Source: Hallella multisaccharivorax DSM 17128 (GTDB lineage: Bacteria > Bacteroidota > Bacteroidia > Bacteroidales > Bacteroidaceae). From it: a stretch of 64,000 nucleotides of DNA. The position numbers and the translations under genes were made by a program. Shown one piece after another: positions 40,776-49,479 of the stretch (positions within the stretch are counted from its first letter, which is position 1; every line of letters starts with the position of its first letter). Where the stretch lies: assembly GCF_000218235.1 (NCBI RefSeq), contig NZ_GL945017.1:808040-872039 (forward strand). Direction: 5' to 3'. The notes under the pieces are model-generated. The model saw nothing but the letters and a program-made list of their open reading frames with translations, had not been told where the DNA came from and searched no databases.

Positions 40776-41705
40776 TCAAGCCTTTATCTCCTTTTTAATC
40801 TCTTCCAGGCTAATCTTCTTCCGCACCTTCACGCGGTCGAATCCCTGTCCGTAGACGCCGATGACAGCACTCTGTGACACAAAGGCATCGGGATCGATCT
40901 CATCGATGAGGTCGAAGATGAACGATGACTCGCTTTTCTTGGCAATGCAGAAGATGACCTTGATGTCGCGCTTTGAATAGAATCCATTGCCGTTGAGTGT
41001 GGAGCAACCACGGTCTGCAATCTTGTTGATGGCCTCGCCGATCTCCTGCCATTTCTCAGAGATGATGAAGAACTGCACCGACTGTCGCAGCGAGTTGACG
41101 ATATAGTCGACGCAAAACGAGATAATGAAGAGTAGGACATAGCCGTAGAGCACCTTTTCCCAGTCACGCAGCACGACGTAGCTTGAGGTGATGATGGTGA
41201 GGTCACAGAAGAGGATGATGTGTCCGAGGGAAACGTCGCGGTACTTATGCACCATAGCCGCTACGACATCGGAGCCGCCTGTGCTGCCGCCTGCTGAGAG
41301 GCCCAGACCTACGCTCGTGCCCATGAACACGCCGCCGACGATGCATGCCATGAACTTCTGGTCGGCGAGCAGGTGGACGTCCATGGCACCAAGCCACTGG
41401 ATGACCGTCGAGCCCAAGGTGAAAACGATGACCGCATAGATGGTCTTCACGCAGAAACGCCAGCCCAGTACCTTCAGTGCGGCGATGAGCAGCGTAGCGT
41501 TGATGATGAAATAGGTGTACTGAGTGGGAATGCCGGTACCCCAATAAACAATCTCTGCAATACCTACGGTGCCGCCCATAGTGATGTGGTTGGGGATGAG
41601 AAAGAGGTAAAGACCCACCACACCGATGAGCATGGCGATGGTGATGATGGCATAATCGCGGATGGTGCGATACACCGATTTCGTGTGATTTCTTTCCAGT
41701 TTCAT
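40776..41705 (-). CDS. YitT family membrane protein
   Basis: A 309-residue protein with five or six membrane helices over the first 190 or so residues (DUF161 part, with LGLSAGGSTGGSDVVAAMV and the GxTGG-type turns) and a C-terminal soluble DUF2179 domain (KWQEIGEAINKIADRGCSTL to VRKKISLEEIKKEIKA). YitT proteins are widespread, with unknown transport or signalling role. Upstream (41718-41735) is a perfect CTTGATA-CTTT-TATCAAG dyad that might be an operator. Array A4 lies between this gene and ribD. Confidence 0.88.
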   Translation of the reverse strand: MKLERNHTKSVYRTIRDYAIITIAMLIGVVGLYLFLIPNHITMGGTVGIAEIVYWGTGIPTQYTYFIINATLLIAALKVLGWRFCVKTIYAVIVFTLGSTVIQWLGAMDVHLLADQKFMACIVGGVFMGTSVGLGLSAGGSTGGSDVVAAMVHKYRDVSLGHIILFCDLTIITSSYVVLRDWEKVLYGYVLLFIISFCVDYIVNSLRQSVQFFIISEKWQEIGEAINKIADRGCSTLNGNGFYSKRDIKVIFCIAKKSESSFIFDLIDEIDPDAFVSQSAVIGVYGQGFDRVKVRKKISLEEIKKEIKA

Positions 41706-41794
41706 GATGATTTGTGCTTGATACTTTTATCAAGTCAGTATTCTTTGTTCTTACTTGCTTTCTTGTTTTTTTTCGACTGCGGTTGAGTCGTTTT

Positions 41795-41902
41795 GCCATT
41801 ACAGTGTAAAGGCATTGCCATTACAGTGTAAAGGCATCGCGATTACAGCGTAAAGGCATCGCCATTACAGTGTAAAGGCATCGCCATTACGGTGTAGAGG
41901 GA
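41795..41902. repeat. 22-bp dyad-chain array A4, overlapping the ribD stop
   Basis: Five TACnnnGTA dyads centred at 41804, 41826, 41848, 41870 and 41892. The last dyad overlaps the 3' end of ribD and provides its TAA stop (41887-41889 on the minus strand) and last codons. Confidence 0.9.
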
Positions 41903-42870
41903 AAAGCCTTGCGGTATAGGCTAATAAGGTTGTCGTCATAGCGCTCCTGACTGGCCAATTCAATGCCATCGGGAAGCAGCGGCGCCCGCACGCCCACTCC
42001 AGCTAAGAGTGGCGAGGTCTCGACCCGTATCTCATCCCACAGCCTGCGGTCGAGGAAGGCCTTCAGGGTCTGCGCGCCGCCCTCGACAATCAGACTCTGC
42101 CGCTGCTCCCTGACGAGACGTTCCATCACTGTGTCGATGTTGTCCAGGCAGACGAAGTCTCCGGGCACGCCAACAGATGAGTGGGAGAGCACGATGCGTT
42201 CGGGGTCATGCCCCGTCCACTGCCTGACGTTGAGCCGCGGATGGTCGGTCTCCAGAGTGTTGCGCCCTATGAGGATAGCGTCGCTCTCTGCGCGGAGCTT
42301 GTGACTGAGCATCAGTGTGAAAGGTGTGGAGATGTTTATCGGGGCCCCGTCTCTGCCGCTGATAAAGCCGTCGGCCGTCTGTGCCCATTTCAAGATGATA
42401 TAGGGTCGGCGGTGCTCATTGAACGTCATGAACCGGCGGTTCATGGCTTTGCAGTCCTCTTCGAGAACGCCTACGGTGACGGTGATGCCCGCTTCCCGCA
42501 TGCGTTGGATGCCCCGGCCCTGCACCTTGGTAAAGGGATCGACACAGCCACAGACGCAGCGGCGCACCCCCTTGCTGATGATCAGGTCGCAGCACGGTGG
42601 CGTGTGGCCCCAATGGCTACAGGGCTCCAGCGAGACATAGATGGTGGCCTCGTTGAGCAAGAACTCGTCTTCAGCCTTGACCGATGCGAAGGCATTCACC
42701 TCGGCATGAGGCCCACCCACAGGAGAAGTGAAGCCTTCGCCGATGATGCGGCCGTCAGCTGACACGATCACTGCACCCACCATCGGGTTGGGCTTGGTGG
42801 TGAGCAGGCCGTTAGAAGCCAACTGGAGACAGCGGCGCATCATCTTTTCGTCTTTTTCCTGTAAAGTCAT
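41887..42870 (-). CDS. ribD: bifunctional riboflavin deaminase/reductase
   Basis: Two steps of riboflavin synthesis: deamination and side-chain reduction of the pyrimidine intermediate. The N-terminal deaminase has the zinc ligands His55-Ala-Glu57 (HAEV) and Cys84/Cys93 (PCSHWGHTPPC). The C-terminal reductase runs from about residue 150 (YIILKWAQTADGFI) to the VEGGAQTLKAFL segment. The start at 42870 (MTLQEKDEKM) gives 327 residues; an upstream in-frame ATG overlaps the promoter. The C-terminal four codons and stop come from repeat array A4. Confidence 0.95.
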   Translation of the reverse strand: MTLQEKDEKMMRRCLQLASNGLLTTKPNPMVGAVIVSADGRIIGEGFTSPVGGPHAEVNAFASVKAEDEFLLNEATIYVSLEPCSHWGHTPPCCDLIISKGVRRCVCGCVDPFTKVQGRGIQRMREAGITVTVGVLEEDCKAMNRRFMTFNEHRRPYIILKWAQTADGFISGRDGAPINISTPFTLMLSHKLRAESDAILIGRNTLETDHPRLNVRQWTGHDPERIVLSHSSVGVPGDFVCLDNIDTVMERLVREQRQSLIVEGGAQTLKAFLDRRLWDEIRVETSPLLAGVGVRAPLLPDGIELASQERYDDNLISLYRKAFPSTP

Positions 42871-42907
42871 ATCCACTCGTATTGTTGATTGACAAACTTT
42901 TCTTGTG

Positions 42908-42944
42908 CAAAGATAGCTAAATTCCCTAAAAATGTTTATCTTTG
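42908..42944. promoter_or_regulatory. divergent -7 boxes of ribD and prmC
   Basis: TATCTTTG on the minus strand at 42908-42915 serves ribD (38 bp before its start). TATCTTTG on the plus strand at 42937-42944 serves prmC and ends five bases before its ATG. Confidence 0.5.
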
Positions 42945-42949
42945 CGGTA

Positions 42950-43858
42950 ATGGAAAGTAATATTTTCAATTATTCCGCTCTTTGGCACCGTCTTTTGCCC
43001 ATTTACAGTGCCAGTGAGGCTCAGGCTATCGTCCGTTTGTTACTCGACGGGCTCTATGGCCTGACGCTGACCGACATCGCCATGGGCACTGTCGATGCCC
43101 TGTCTTTGTCGGAGCAGCGGCGGCTTGATGCCATGATCTGCCGACTGAGGAATGGGGAGCCGGTGCAGTATATCCTTGGCAAGGCATGGTTTGGTGGCCG
43201 TCAGTTCGCGGTCTCGCCGAGCGTGCTCATCCCCCGTCCGGAGACAGAAGACCTCTGCCGGATGGTGGCAGACGACAGCCATCCTTCTACGAGTGCAGCC
43301 AACGAGCTGCCTCTGGCAGTGCTGGATGTGGGCACAGGCAGCGGATGCATCGCCGTCACGCTGGCTTTGGATCTGCCCGATGCCACGGTGACGGCCATTG
43401 ATATCTCCGCCCAGGCCTTGAAGATTGCCTCGGCCAATGCGGCACAGCTCCATGCCGACGTGAACTTCCTCAGGCGGGATATCCTCAAGATGGCCGATCC
43501 GACCAACGCGGGTGAGCCCTCCGTCAAGCAACCACGAGAGTGGGATGTCATCGTCTCCAACCCACCGTATATCATGGAAAGGGAGAAGACAGGCATGGAG
43601 ACCAACGTGCTCGACTATGAGCCGCGGATTGCGCTTTTTGTACCTGACGATGACCCTTTGTGCTTCTATCGCGCCATTGCTAAATATGCTGACAAGACGC
43701 TGAAGCCGTTGGGAAAGCTCTATTTCGAAATCAACCCGCTCTTTGCTGAAGCCATCACACGGATGTTGCGGCAGAAAGGCTTTACCGAAATCATAGTTGC
43801 CGACGACCGCTTTGGCAAGCAGCGGTTGGTCAAATGCATGAAACCTGCGGCTTCGTAA
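42950..43858 (+). CDS. prmC: peptide chain release factor N5-glutamine methyltransferase
   Basis: A 302-residue SAM-dependent enzyme that methylates the Gln of the GGQ motif in release factors. An N-terminal helical domain is followed by the methyltransferase fold with LDVGTGSGCIAVTLA and the catalytic NPPY (VIVSNPPYI). The start at 42950 is preferred; ATG at 42932 would overlap the -7 box. The putative transcript would be leaderless. recX follows 20 bp downstream. Confidence 0.93.
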   Translation: MESNIFNYSALWHRLLPIYSASEAQAIVRLLLDGLYGLTLTDIAMGTVDALSLSEQRRLDAMICRLRNGEPVQYILGKAWFGGRQFAVSPSVLIPRPETEDLCRMVADDSHPSTSAANELPLAVLDVGTGSGCIAVTLALDLPDATVTAIDISAQALKIASANAAQLHADVNFLRRDILKMADPTNAGEPSVKQPREWDVIVSNPPYIMEREKTGMETNVLDYEPRIALFVPDDDPLCFYRAIAKYADKTLKPLGKLYFEINPLFAEAITRMLRQKGFTEIIVADDRFGKQRLVKCMKPAAS

Positions 43859-43878
43859 GCCCCCAAACGACTATAAAG

Positions 43879-44337
43879 ATGTTTAGAAAGCAACCTTTAA
43901 GCAAGGAGAAAGCCCTCTCAAGACTTGCGGCGCTGTGTGCCAAAGCAGAATACTGTACCGGCGACATGGAAGACAAGATGCGGCGTTGGGGCCTCGATGC
44001 CGAGGCCATTCGTGAGAATATCGATTATCTCGTCGGGCACCAGTATATCGACAACGTGCGCTATTGCAAGGCGTTTGTCAACGATAAGATAGCCTGTAAC
44101 CACTGGGGACGTCGCAAGATAGAGCAGGCCCTGTGGATGAAGCACATCCCCGAGAGTGTCTCTGCGCCCGTGCTCGATGCCGTGCCGCAGGAAGTCTATG
44201 TCAGGGTGTTGAGGCCTCTGCTCGATGCCAAACGACCGACGATTAAAGCCGAGAGCGACTATGAACGGCAGATGAAACTCATCAAGTTCGCCCTCGGACG
44301 AGGGTTTGATTTGGATGAAATCAAACTATGTCTCTAA
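43879..44337 (+). CDS. recX: RecX family regulatory protein
   Basis: A 152-residue, all-helical protein with RecX-type three-helix repeats: AEYCTGDMEDKMRRWGLD, YIDNVRYCKAFVNDKIACNH and GRRKIEQALWMKHIP. RecX binds RecA filaments and limits recombination. The start at 43879 (MFRKQPLSKEKAL) is chosen; the frame is open 15 codons further into prmC. It overlaps comF by 10 bp. Confidence 0.88.
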   Translation: MFRKQPLSKEKALSRLAALCAKAEYCTGDMEDKMRRWGLDAEAIRENIDYLVGHQYIDNVRYCKAFVNDKIACNHWGRRKIEQALWMKHIPESVSAPVLDAVPQEVYVRVLRPLLDAKRPTIKAESDYERQMKLIKFALGRGFDLDEIKLCL

Positions 44338-45071
44338 GGTTTGCCCATGCCTTCCTTGCCCTTATGGCGCCGCGAACCTGTTGCGGTTGCGGCCGACGGT
44401 TAGCGGAAGAAGAGGATGTATTTTGTGCCGTCTGTATGATGCATCTGCCCTTTACCGATTTTCTCAGCCATCCTTACGACAACGCAATGGCCCGGACATT
44501 TTGGGGAATCATCCGTCATTTCGAGAAGGCTTATGCCTTGATGTACCACGAGCCGCACGCTCATTCAGCGCGGGCAGTCTATCAATTGAAATACTATAAC
44601 AAGCCCGATGTGGGCGTGGAGTTAGGTGTGCTCATGGGCAAACGCATGAAGGCGGCGGGATTTACCGATGACATTGACTTCATAGTGCCGGTGCCGCTTG
44701 CCAAGAAGCGCGAGCGTCAACGCGGATTCAATCAAAGTGAGATGATTGCCCAAGGCATCAGTGATGCTACGGGGTTGCCTGCGGTAAACAATGTGGTGCG
44801 GAGAACTTCCTTTCATGGAAGTCAGACACAGATAGACCGATGGAGCCGCGCTGAGAATGTGGAGGACGCCTTTGAGCTTCTCAATGCCGACAGCTTGAGA
44901 GGGCGCCACGTGCTCATTGTGGACGATATCGTCACCACGGGCGCCACGGTCTCAGCCTTGGCCAAAGTGCTTGGAAAAGCTGAGAGAGTAAGGATCAGCG
45001 TCGCTTCTATTGGCTTTGCCGGTGAAAGAATATACAGTAAGAATGAGAATGTAAGCCTTTTCTCCGAATAA
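44328..45071 (+). CDS. ComF family phosphoribosyltransferase-like protein
   Basis: A 247-residue protein with an N-terminal zinc-ribbon-like cluster (CCGCGRRL..FCAVC) and a C-terminal PRTase fold: IVPVPLAKKRERQRGFNQSEMIA and the PRPP loop VLIVDDIVTTGATV. ComF/GntX relatives function in DNA uptake in competent bacteria. Here it may act in DNA or nucleotide salvage, as the gene precedes pyrE, which has its own promoter. Confidence 0.9.
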   Translation: MSLRFAHAFLALMAPRTCCGCGRRLAEEEDVFCAVCMMHLPFTDFLSHPYDNAMARTFWGIIRHFEKAYALMYHEPHAHSARAVYQLKYYNKPDVGVELGVLMGKRMKAAGFTDDIDFIVPVPLAKKRERQRGFNQSEMIAQGISDATGLPAVNNVVRRTSFHGSQTQIDRWSRAENVEDAFELLNADSLRGRHVLIVDDIVTTGATVSALAKVLGKAERVRISVASIGFAGERIYSKNENVSLFSE

Positions 45072-45084
45072 GCACACACTTTTT

Positions 45085-45115
45085 TTTGCTATGTCACACT
45101 TTTGCTGTATCTTTG
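45085..45115 (+). promoter_or_regulatory. pyrE: pyrE promoter
   Basis: -33 TTTG (45085-45088), 19-bp spacer, -7 box TATCTTTG (45108-45115), 43 bp upstream of the start. Confidence 0.65.
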
Positions 45116-45158
45116 CCAACAAAGTAAAAGAAAACAAAGCAACAATAATAACGTTATC

Positions 45159-45794
45159 ATGATGAACGATTTGAAACATGCTTTCGCGGAGAAACTGCTT
45201 GGCATCAAAGCTATCAAGCTGCGGCCCAACGAGCCTTTCCAGTGGGCTTCGGGCTGGAATTCCCCTATCTATACCGACAATCGTCTCGTGCTGAGCTATC
45301 CTGAGGTGCGTGCGTTTGTCAAGACAGAGCTCACGCATGCTGTCATAGCCAGCTTCCCCGAAGCCAGGGCAGTGGCCGGCGTGGCTACAGGTGCCATAGC
45401 CATGGGCATGGCAGTGGCCGACTTGCTTCAGCTGCCTTACGCCTATGTGCGGCCGAAACCGAAGGACCATGGCACGAAGAACCAGATAGAAGGACGTCTG
45501 CCAGAGGGTGCCAAAGTGGTGGTGATAGAGGATCTGATATCCACAGGATCCTCATCGCTGAAGGCCGTTGAGGCATTGCGACAGGCAGGTTTTGAGGTTG
45601 TGGGGATGGTGGCAAGCTACACCTATGGCTTCCCCGTGGCTGAGCAAGCATTCAAGGATGCAGGCCTCAAGCTCATCACTCTTGGCGACTATGAGCACAC
45701 CATTGAGATTGCCGCTGAGACAGGTTATATCTCAAAAGACGACATTGAGGTGCTCAAGGAATGGCGGAAGAATCCGGCAGAGTGGAGGAAATAA
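45159..45794 (+). CDS. pyrE: orotate phosphoribosyltransferase
   Basis: Makes orotidine 5'-phosphate from orotate and PRPP in pyrimidine synthesis. The PRPP motif is VVVIEDLISTGSS. The orotate-site segments are FQWASGWNSPIYTDNR and YVRPKPKDHGTKNQIEG. The start at 45159 gives a Met-Met start and 211 residues, the usual size; the longer frame would overlap the promoter. It leads the group pyrE - small membrane protein - SRPBCC - argH. Confidence 0.96.
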   Translation: MMNDLKHAFAEKLLGIKAIKLRPNEPFQWASGWNSPIYTDNRLVLSYPEVRAFVKTELTHAVIASFPEARAVAGVATGAIAMGMAVADLLQLPYAYVRPKPKDHGTKNQIEGRLPEGAKVVVIEDLISTGSSSLKAVEALRQAGFEVVGMVASYTYGFPVAEQAFKDAGLKLITLGDYEHTIEIAAETGYISKDDIEVLKEWRKNPAEWRK

Positions 45795-45812
45795 GAGCCG
45801 ATACAGACTGAC

Positions 45813-46019
45813 ATGGATGTGTTTAGAATCGCTATAGCAATAGTTGCCTTCAGCATTCTTGGCTGTAGTATCTATATGGACGTGCGGGCATTTCATGAGA
45901 GTGGAAGTATCGAGTCATCTCTCTTGACCGGATTCTCCATGGTAGGCATACGGATAGGCATGTATAGCGGTTATAAGAAAAGCATTAAAGAAAGTACACA
46001 AGAAAGTACAAAAGAATGA
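45813..46019 (+). CDS. small membrane protein, unknown
   Basis: A 68-residue protein with two predicted membrane helices (about residues 4-21, FRIAIAIVAFSILGCSIY; and 37-52, LLTGFSMVGIRIGMY) and a short polar tail rich in Ser, Lys, Glu and Thr. The stop overlaps the start of the SRPBCC gene by four bases (ATGA), so the two are probably coupled. I do not recognise a family. Confidence 0.6.
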   Translation: MDVFRIAIAIVAFSILGCSIYMDVRAFHESGSIESSLLTGFSMVGIRIGMYSGYKKSIKESTQESTKE

Positions 46020-46429
46020 GCACAAAGATAGAAAGTTCCATCCGTGAGATACCTTATTCGCAACAGTCGGTTTACAATATGCTGAGCAATCTCAGCAATA
46101 TCGACAAAGTACGTGATAAGATACCCGAAGATAAAGTTAATGATCTGCAGTTTGATAATGACAGCATCACGATATCCACACAGATGGGAAGTGTGAAACT
46201 CGTCATCGCAGACCGCGAGGAACCAAAGATGATTAAGTTTGAGACGGCGGAGAGTCCACTGCCTTTCAACTTTTGGATTCAGGTTCTTCCAGTGTCAGAT
46301 ACGACCTGCAAGATGAAGCTCACCATCAGGTCTGATGTCAATCCTTTTATGGCGTCGATGGTGAAAAAGCCACTGCAACAGGGTGTTGAAAAGATTGCCG
46401 ATGCGTTGCAAGCTATAAAATATGAATAG
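46016..46429 (+). CDS. SRPBCC-fold protein
   Basis: A 137-residue cytosolic protein. The pattern MSTKIESSIREIPYSQQSVY (first strand and helix), the central strands (ITISTQMGSVKLVIADREEP) and the long C-terminal helix (PLQQGVEKIADALQAI) fit the START/SRPBCC ligand-binding fold. The same gene is often between pyrE and argH in Bacteroidales. Its ligand is unknown. Confidence 0.75.
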   Translation: MSTKIESSIREIPYSQQSVYNMLSNLSNIDKVRDKIPEDKVNDLQFDNDSITISTQMGSVKLVIADREEPKMIKFETAESPLPFNFWIQVLPVSDTTCKMKLTIRSDVNPFMASMVKKPLQQGVEKIADALQAIKYE

Positions 46430-46438
46430 AAGTTAAGA

Positions 46439-46534
46439 AGCATAAGCGTTTGGATTGTTGAAGTTCTGCACTTTAGAACTTCTGCATTCCTGTATTTCTG
46501 GACATCTAAACTCCTATACTTCTGAACTTCTCAA
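46439..46534 (+). repeat. 8-bp tandem repeat, NAYTTCTG type
   Basis: Twelve degenerate 8-base units: starting GAAGCATA... and including AAGTTCTG, CACTTTAG, AACTTCTG, CATTCCTG, TATTTCTG, GACATCTA, AACTCCTA, TACTTCTG, AACTTCTC. It fills the gap upstream of argH. The sequence differs from the AGGTAAAA repeats but has the same 8-base step. Confidence 0.6.
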
Positions 46535-46545
46535 AGAATAAAGAT

Positions 46546-47886
46546 ATGTCCAATAAACTCTGGGAAAAGAACTTTGAGGTCAACAAAGAGATAGAGCGGT
46601 TCACTGTTGGCCGCGATCGCGAAATGGATATGTATCTCGCCAAATACGACGTGCTCGGCTCGATGGCGCATATCACGATGCTTGAAAGCATCGGCTTGCT
46701 GGCCAAAGAAGAACTGTTGAAACTGCTGGCTGAGCTGAAGCATATCTATCATCTATGCGAGGAAGGCCGCTTTGTCATTGAGAAAGACGTGGAGGATGTC
46801 CACTCTGAAGTGGAGCTCATGCTTACACGCAAGCTCGGCGACATTGGTAAGAAAATTCACTCCGGGCGGTCGCGCAACGACCAGGTGCTCGTAGACCTGA
46901 AACTCTTTACCCGACATGAACTTATGGAGATTGTTGGCAATGTCAAGGTACTCTTCGATGAGCTCATCCAGAAAAGTAACCAATATAAAGATGTGTTGAT
47001 GCCGGGTTACACCCATCTGCAGATTGCCATGCCGTCAAGTTTCGGGCTGTGGTTCGGCGCCTATGCTGAGAGTCTGGCCGACGACATGCTCTATCTACAG
47101 GCTGCCTGGCGCATGACCAATCGCAATCCGCTCGGCTCAGCTGCAGGCTATGGAAGCAGTTTTCCGCTCAACAGGCAACTGACAACCGATCTCCTCGGCT
47201 TTGATTCCATGGACTACAATGTCGTCTACGCGCAGATGGGACGCGGCAAGATGGAGCGCAATGTGGCGTTCGCCATGGCTACCGTGGCGGGTACGTTGGC
47301 AAAGATGGCTTTTGACGCTTGTCTGTTCAACTGTCAGAACTTCGGCTTCGTAAAGCTTCCCAAAGAGTGCACCACAGGATCGAGCATCATGCCACATAAG
47401 AAAAACCCTGATGTTTTTGAGCTGATACGCGCGAAGAGCAATAAATTGCAGAGCTTGCCACAGCAGATCATGATGATCATGAACAATCTGCCCGTGGGCT
47501 ATTTCCGTGATCTACAGATCATCAAGGAGACGTTTTTGCCAGCCTTCGACGAGCTCAACGACTGTCTGCGTATGGCGGCGTATATCATCAACAAGATGGA
47601 AGTGAATGAGCATATCCTTGACAACCGGATGTACGATCCGATGTTCTCCGTCGAGGAAGTCAACCGTCTTGCTGCTGCCGGCATGCCTTTCCGCGACGCC
47701 TATAAGAAAGTAGGGCTGGAGATCGAGGCTGGCGAGTTTGTCGCTGACAAGAATATCCACCACACCCATGAGGGCTCCATCGGCAACCTCTGCAATGACA
47801 AGATACAGGCTTTGATGAAGCAGACACTCGGATCATTCCATTTTGATAAGGTCACTGATGCGGAAAAGAAGCTGTTGGATCGTTAG
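46546..47886 (+). CDS. argH: argininosuccinate lyase
   Basis: Splits argininosuccinate to arginine and fumarate in arginine synthesis. The superfamily signature GSSIMPHKKNPDVFELIR is present, with the catalytic Ser in it. The N-terminal HSGRSRNDQV and the GYTHLQIAMPSSF motif are also seen. The length is 446. The last 29 bases overlap the next gene (lipoprotein). No promoter box was found directly upstream, where the 8-bp repeat lies. Confidence 0.96.
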   Translation: MSNKLWEKNFEVNKEIERFTVGRDREMDMYLAKYDVLGSMAHITMLESIGLLAKEELLKLLAELKHIYHLCEEGRFVIEKDVEDVHSEVELMLTRKLGDIGKKIHSGRSRNDQVLVDLKLFTRHELMEIVGNVKVLFDELIQKSNQYKDVLMPGYTHLQIAMPSSFGLWFGAYAESLADDMLYLQAAWRMTNRNPLGSAAGYGSSFPLNRQLTTDLLGFDSMDYNVVYAQMGRGKMERNVAFAMATVAGTLAKMAFDACLFNCQNFGFVKLPKECTTGSSIMPHKKNPDVFELIRAKSNKLQSLPQQIMMIMNNLPVGYFRDLQIIKETFLPAFDELNDCLRMAAYIINKMEVNEHILDNRMYDPMFSVEEVNRLAAAGMPFRDAYKKVGLEIEAGEFVADKNIHHTHEGSIGNLCNDKIQALMKQTLGSFHFDKVTDAEKKLLDR

Positions 47887-48442
47887 TTTGGCGCTCTTGG
47901 CGGGTGCTCTTGTCGCTTGCAGCAGCGACAACGACACTTTTAGCAAACTGCGTTTGGGCATTTATATAGATAACTCGACACACCAGGACGCCACACTTGC
48001 CTCGGCTATGAATTCTGCTTCGCCGGGCGTATTCTGCCATATTGGCTATGAGGCGTCGTCGAGATCGTTTGTCTTCTCCTCCAATCAGGGCGGGAGCAGC
48101 CGGAGCAGACTCAACGCCAAAGAAATGGAAATGGGGCTCTTCAGCAGAATTGGGATGAACAACGGCGTCATTGTCGGCTACGGTAACCTCTCCACCACGG
48201 ACACGGGCGGCTACATTTTCTATGCCTTTGACGCGCAGTGTCCTAACTGCTTCAACTACTATGCTACTCCCATGAAGAGTTATCCGCTCACGATGACGGC
48301 AGCAGGCTTGGCTGTCTGTGCCCACTGCAAGCGGCAATACAATATGAACACGGGCGGCAACTGTATCAACGACTCGGGGAAAGGACTGATCAGATACCGC
48401 GCCACCACGACGGGAGCATTAGGCTATCTCGTCGTAAACTGA
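47858..48442 (+). CDS. lipoprotein with a paired CxxC (zinc-ribbon-like) site
   Basis: A 194-residue lipoprotein; MRKRSCWIVSLALLAGALVAC gives a lipobox with the modified Cys at residue 21. Near the C-terminus CPNC (in AQCPNCFNYY) and CAHC are spaced by about 30 residues, which suits a zinc ribbon or Rieske-like site; Rieske His residues (CxH) are absent. The tail GKGLIRYRATTTGALGYLVV recalls a family of Bacteroidales lipoproteins. It starts inside the end of argH and overlaps the glycosyltransferase start (TGATG). Confidence 0.65.
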   Translation: MRKRSCWIVSLALLAGALVACSSDNDTFSKLRLGIYIDNSTHQDATLASAMNSASPGVFCHIGYEASSRSFVFSSNQGGSSRSRLNAKEMEMGLFSRIGMNNGVIVGYGNLSTTDTGGYIFYAFDAQCPNCFNYYATPMKSYPLTMTAAGLAVCAHCKRQYNMNTGGNCINDSGKGLIRYRATTTGALGYLVVN

Positions 48443-49380
48443 TGAATAACATGAAGCTGACCATTATCATACCTTGTTATAATGAAGAAGAGGTTCTGCC
48501 TTGGACGCTTGACAAGCTTGCCGTGCTGATTGACCGGTTACGGATGGAAGCCGACACCGAAGCTCGGCTTCTGCTCATCGACGACGGCAGCCACGACCGC
48601 ACATGGGAGCTTATCGCTGAGGCGGCACAGGCGCACGACTATGTCAGTGGAATCCGATTCTCACACAATGAAGGCCATCAGAATGCCCTATGGGCGGGCA
48701 TGCAGGAGAGCGTAGCAACCAGCGACGCCGTCGTTTCCATCGATGCTGACCTGCAGGATGATGAGAATGCCATCATCGACATGGCGCGGCAGGTCGGCCA
48801 AGGTGCGGACATCGTCTACGGTGTACGTCGGAAACGTGAGACCGACACGTGGTTCAAGCGTTTCACGGCGCAGGTCTTCTACAGACTCATGAAGAGCATG
48901 GATTCGGAGATTGTCTACAATCATGCCGACTTCCGCATGATGACACGCCGCGCCGTGGAGGCACTCATGCAATATCCTGAGCGCAACCTTTTTCTCCGCG
49001 GTATGGTCAGGCAGCTCGGTTTCAATGAGGGCTACACCTATTACGACCGGCGCGCACGCACAGCCGGAGAATCGAAATATCCATTGAAAAAGATGTTGGC
49101 GTTCAGTATCGAAGGCATTACATCCTTTTCCATTGCACCACTGAAGTTCATTACTTTCGTTGGTCTGACCATGACACTCATCTCTTTTGTCATGATCATC
49201 TTTGCCATTGTGCGTCATGCAGAGGGTGAGACGACGCAAGGCTGGACCTCTCTGCTCGTCTCATTGTGGTTTATTGGCGGTATCATTACTACGGCACTTG
49301 GTGTCACGGGTATGTATATCGGTAAAATTTATATTGAGGTGAAGCACCGTCCCCGATATTTTATCCAGGAAAGAGCATAG
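48442..49380 (+). CDS. GT2 glycosyltransferase, DPM1/GtrB-like
   Basis: A 312-residue protein: GT-A domain with LTIIIPCYNEEEVLP, LLLIDDGSHDRTW and SIDADLQDD (DxD), then two C-terminal membrane helices (LKFITFVGLTMTLISFVMIIFA and LLVSLWFIGGIITTALGV). This layout fits enzymes that make polyprenyl-phosphate-linked sugars, such as GtrB or YkcC, which feed GT-C transferases. The GT39 enzyme at 35197 could be a user of such a donor. The start may be the ATG overlapping the upstream stop or the one at 48451. Confidence 0.9.
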   Translation: MNNMKLTIIIPCYNEEEVLPWTLDKLAVLIDRLRMEADTEARLLLIDDGSHDRTWELIAEAAQAHDYVSGIRFSHNEGHQNALWAGMQESVATSDAVVSIDADLQDDENAIIDMARQVGQGADIVYGVRRKRETDTWFKRFTAQVFYRLMKSMDSEIVYNHADFRMMTRRAVEALMQYPERNLFLRGMVRQLGFNEGYTYYDRRARTAGESKYPLKKMLAFSIEGITSFSIAPLKFITFVGLTMTLISFVMIIFAIVRHAEGETTQGWTSLLVSLWFIGGIITTALGVTGMYIGKIYIEVKHRPRYFIQERA

Positions 49381-49479
49381 GAACGGCAGTATTTCTCTTG
49401 TCTTATCCATTTCGATCTTTACTCTGCCATCAATGGTTGGGAGCCCAACAGACAGACAGCCAAAAGAAGAAACTAAAAA

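Noticed and set aside
41718-41735. Dyad CTTGATA-CTTT-TATCAAG upstream of yitT as a firm operator
   Set aside because: Only one copy was seen and no promoter box is placed next to it, so it is mentioned only in the yitT entry.
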